DNA of 6,311 bases from Clostridia bacterium (GTDB taxonomy: Bacteria > Bacillota > Clostridia > Oscillospirales > CAG-272), in contig JAFOAB010000083.1 of the NCBI GenBank assembly GCA_017382555.1, positions 1 to 6,311 on the forward strand, in the 5' to 3' direction. How positions within the stretch are numbered: the stretch's first letter is position 1; every line of letters starts with the position of its first letter. Of the stretch, positions 4,873 through 6,311 are shown piece after piece. The notes beneath the pieces are model-generated. The model saw only the letters and a list, made by a program, of their open reading frames with translations. It had not been told where the DNA came from and did no database searches. Both the position numbers and the translations under genes were made by a program.

Positions 4873-6311
4873 GTGAAAAGGCTCGATTTAAGAAATATTG
4901 CTATTATAGCCCACGTTGACCACGGCAAGACCACCCTTGTTGACGAGATGCTCAAGCAGGGCGGAATTTACCGCGAGAACCAGGTTACCGAAGACAGAGT
5001 TATGGACTCGAACGATCTTGAGAGAGAGCGCGGAATAACCATTCTTGCAAAGAATACCGCAGTTCACTACAAGGACGTTAAGATAAACATTATCGACACC
5101 CCCGGCCACGCAGACTTCGGCGGCGAGGTTGAGCGTGTTCTTAAAATGGTAAACGGTGTTCTTCTGCTTGTTGACTCCGCAGAGGGTCCCATGCCCCAGA
5201 CACGCTTTGTGCTTGAGCGCGCGCTTGCACTTAACCACAGAGTTATCGTTGTTATCAATAAAATCGACAAGCCCGATGCCCGTCTTGAGGAGGTTGAGGA
5301 AGAGGTTCTTGAGCTTCTTCTTGACCTTAACGCAACCGATGAGCAGCTTGATTCTCCCATGATATTCTGCTCCGGCAGAGCGGGTACCGCTTCCCTTTCC
5401 CCCTTCGAGCAGGGCACTGATCTCCGCCCTCTCTTCGATACTATTCTTGAGTACATTCCCTCCCCCGAGGGAGATGACGAGGGCGAATTACAGCTTCTCG
5501 TTTCCTCGGTTGACTATAACGAGTACGTCGGCAGAATCGGTATCGGCAGAATCGAGAGAGGTACCATCAAGCAGAATCAGGAGGTTATGATCTCCAACTA
5601 CCACAGCGACACTACACCCAAGAAGGCAAAGATCGTTTCCCTTTCTCAGATCGACGGTCTCGGCCGTGTGCCCGTTACCGAGGCAAAGATGGGTGACATC
5701 GTGTGCTTCTCCGGTGCGGAGAATATCAACATCGGCGATACCGTTACAAGCGTTGCTTGCGTTGAGCCGCTTCCCTTCGTTAAGGTTAGTGAGCCTACGA
5801 TGGAGATGACCTTCTCCGTAAACGACAGCCCGCTTGCCGGACGCGAGGGCAAGTTCGTTACCAGCCGTCACCTCCGCGACCGCCTTTACAGAGAAACGCT
5901 TAAGGACGTTTCCATCCGCATTTCCGACGGTGACACCACCGACTCCTTCCGTGTTGCGGGAAGAGGTGAAATGCACCTTTCCATTCTTCTTGAGAATATG
6001 CGCCGCGAGGGCTACGAGATGTGCTGCAGCACTCCCAGAGTTCTCTTTAAGGAAATTGACGGCGTTAAGCACGAGCCCGTTGAGCGCGTAACCATCGACT
6101 GCCCGCAGGAGGTTGTCGGCTCCGTTATGGAGAAGCTCGGCGCACGCAAGGGCGAGCTGCAGGACATGGAGCTTCGCGGCAACCGCATGAAGCTGATATA
6201 CCTAATTCCCTCCCGTGCGCTGTTCGGATACAGAAGCGAGTTCATGACCGATACCAAGGGTGAAGGAATACTCAATACCCTTTTTGAGGGCTACCAGCCC
6301 TACAAGGGAGA
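4873..6311 (+). CDS. typA: Ribosome-associated GTPase TypA/BipA, 3' end cut by window edge
   Basis: The frame is open from the GTG at 4873 to the right edge (479 complete codons plus two bases). Full-length TypA is about 610 residues, so roughly the last 130 are missing. Translational-GTPase motifs are in order: P-loop AHVDHGKT (13-20), switch I RGIT (53-56), DTPGH (75-79), NKID (129-132) and a G5 segment CSGRAG (166-171). DSNDLERERGIT and GHADFGGEVERV are nearly identical to E. coli BipA as I recall it. Domain II spans about 200-300, an EF-G-like domain III about 305-385 (EGKFVTSRHLRDRL, RGEMHLS), and domain V about 395-470. LIPSRALFGYRSEFMTDTKG (443-462) then begins the TypA-specific C-terminal part. 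TypA binds the 70S ribosome and assists 50S assembly and translation under stress or cold. It is transcribed alone from its own promoter, divergent from the ArsR gene; no functional link between the two is evident. Confidence 0.97.
   Translation, partial: MKRLDLRNIAIIAHVDHGKTTLVDEMLKQGGIYRENQVTEDRVMDSNDLERERGITILAKNTAVHYKDVKINIIDTPGHADFGGEVERVLKMVNGVLLLVDSAEGPMPQTRFVLERALALNHRVIVVINKIDKPDARLEEVEEEVLELLLDLNATDEQLDSPMIFCSGRAGTASLSPFEQGTDLRPLFDTILEYIPSPEGDDEGELQLLVSSVDYNEYVGRIGIGRIERGTIKQNQEVMISNYHSDTTPKKAKIVSLSQIDGLGRVPVTEAKMGDIVCFSGAENINIGDTVTSVACVEPLPFVKVSEPTMEMTFSVNDSPLAGREGKFVTSRHLRDRLYRETLKDVSIRISDGDTTDSFRVAGRGEMHLSILLENMRREGYEMCCSTPRVLFKEIDGVKHEPVERVTIDCPQEVVGSVMEKLGARKGELQDMELRGNRMKLIYLIPSRALFGYRSEFMTDTKGEGILNTLFEGYQPYKG

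Noticed and set aside
5067..6072. Minus-strand open frames (5067-5456, 4888-5238, 5488-6072) within typA
   Set aside because: They are shadows of a highly conserved GTPase gene with strong codon bias.
1..6311. CRISPR arrays, insertion sequences, tRNA or rRNA genes, riboswitches
   Set aside because: No regularly spaced repeats, transposase motifs, terminal repeats with a coding core, cloverleaf sequences or rRNA-like stretches were seen. The leaders (about 20-50 bases) are too short for known riboswitches.

Overview
The window looks like chromosomal DNA of an anaerobic Firmicute of the Clostridia type, probably gut-associated and related to Oscillospiraceae/Ruminococcaceae. The grounds are purine-rich Shine-Dalgarno sites, A/T-rich intergenic regions holding near-consensus sigma-A promoters (several with an extended TGn -10), coding DNA of roughly balanced GC, and the character of the proteins. 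This placement is an inference; no rRNA or other taxonomic marker lies in the window apart from part of typA.

There are five protein genes, each apparently in its own transcription unit. (1) 1-870, minus strand: the first 290 residues of a secreted protein with a type I signal peptide and beta-solenoid-like repeats, cut by the window edge. (2) 1162-1818, minus: a HAD-family phosphatase of the phosphoglycolate-phosphatase-like group. (3) 1965-3512, plus: a cytoplasmic GH32 beta-fructosidase. (4) 3549-4646, minus: a 365-residue regulator with a C-terminal ArsR-type winged helix and a long uncharacterised N-terminal domain. (5) 4873 to the right edge, plus: the first 479 residues of the ribosome-associated GTPase TypA/BipA.

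The intergenic DNA can be read in detail. A promoter with a 17-bp spacer lies in front of every gene. Three of them settle start-codon choice, because longer in-frame starts fall inside or just after the promoter or on the Shine-Dalgarno. HAD and GH32 diverge from a 146-bp region containing palindromes. ArsR and typA diverge from a 226-bp region. GH32 and ArsR converge on a 17-bp bidirectional terminator hairpin that includes bases of both stop codons. HAD ends in its own terminator, and the secreted gene has a perfect 9-bp inverted repeat over its predicted transcription start. A composite hairpin at 1021-1059 looks like a dispersed intergenic repeat.

The genes do not form an obvious single pathway. 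GH32 and HAD may be linked through sugar metabolism and shared control DNA, but this is speculative. No mobile element, CRISPR array, tRNA or rRNA was recognised, and no clear new defence or biosynthetic system is visible. The least explained items are the secreted solenoid protein, the N-terminal domain of the ArsR regulator, the N-terminal region of the GH32 enzyme, and the intergenic palindromes.
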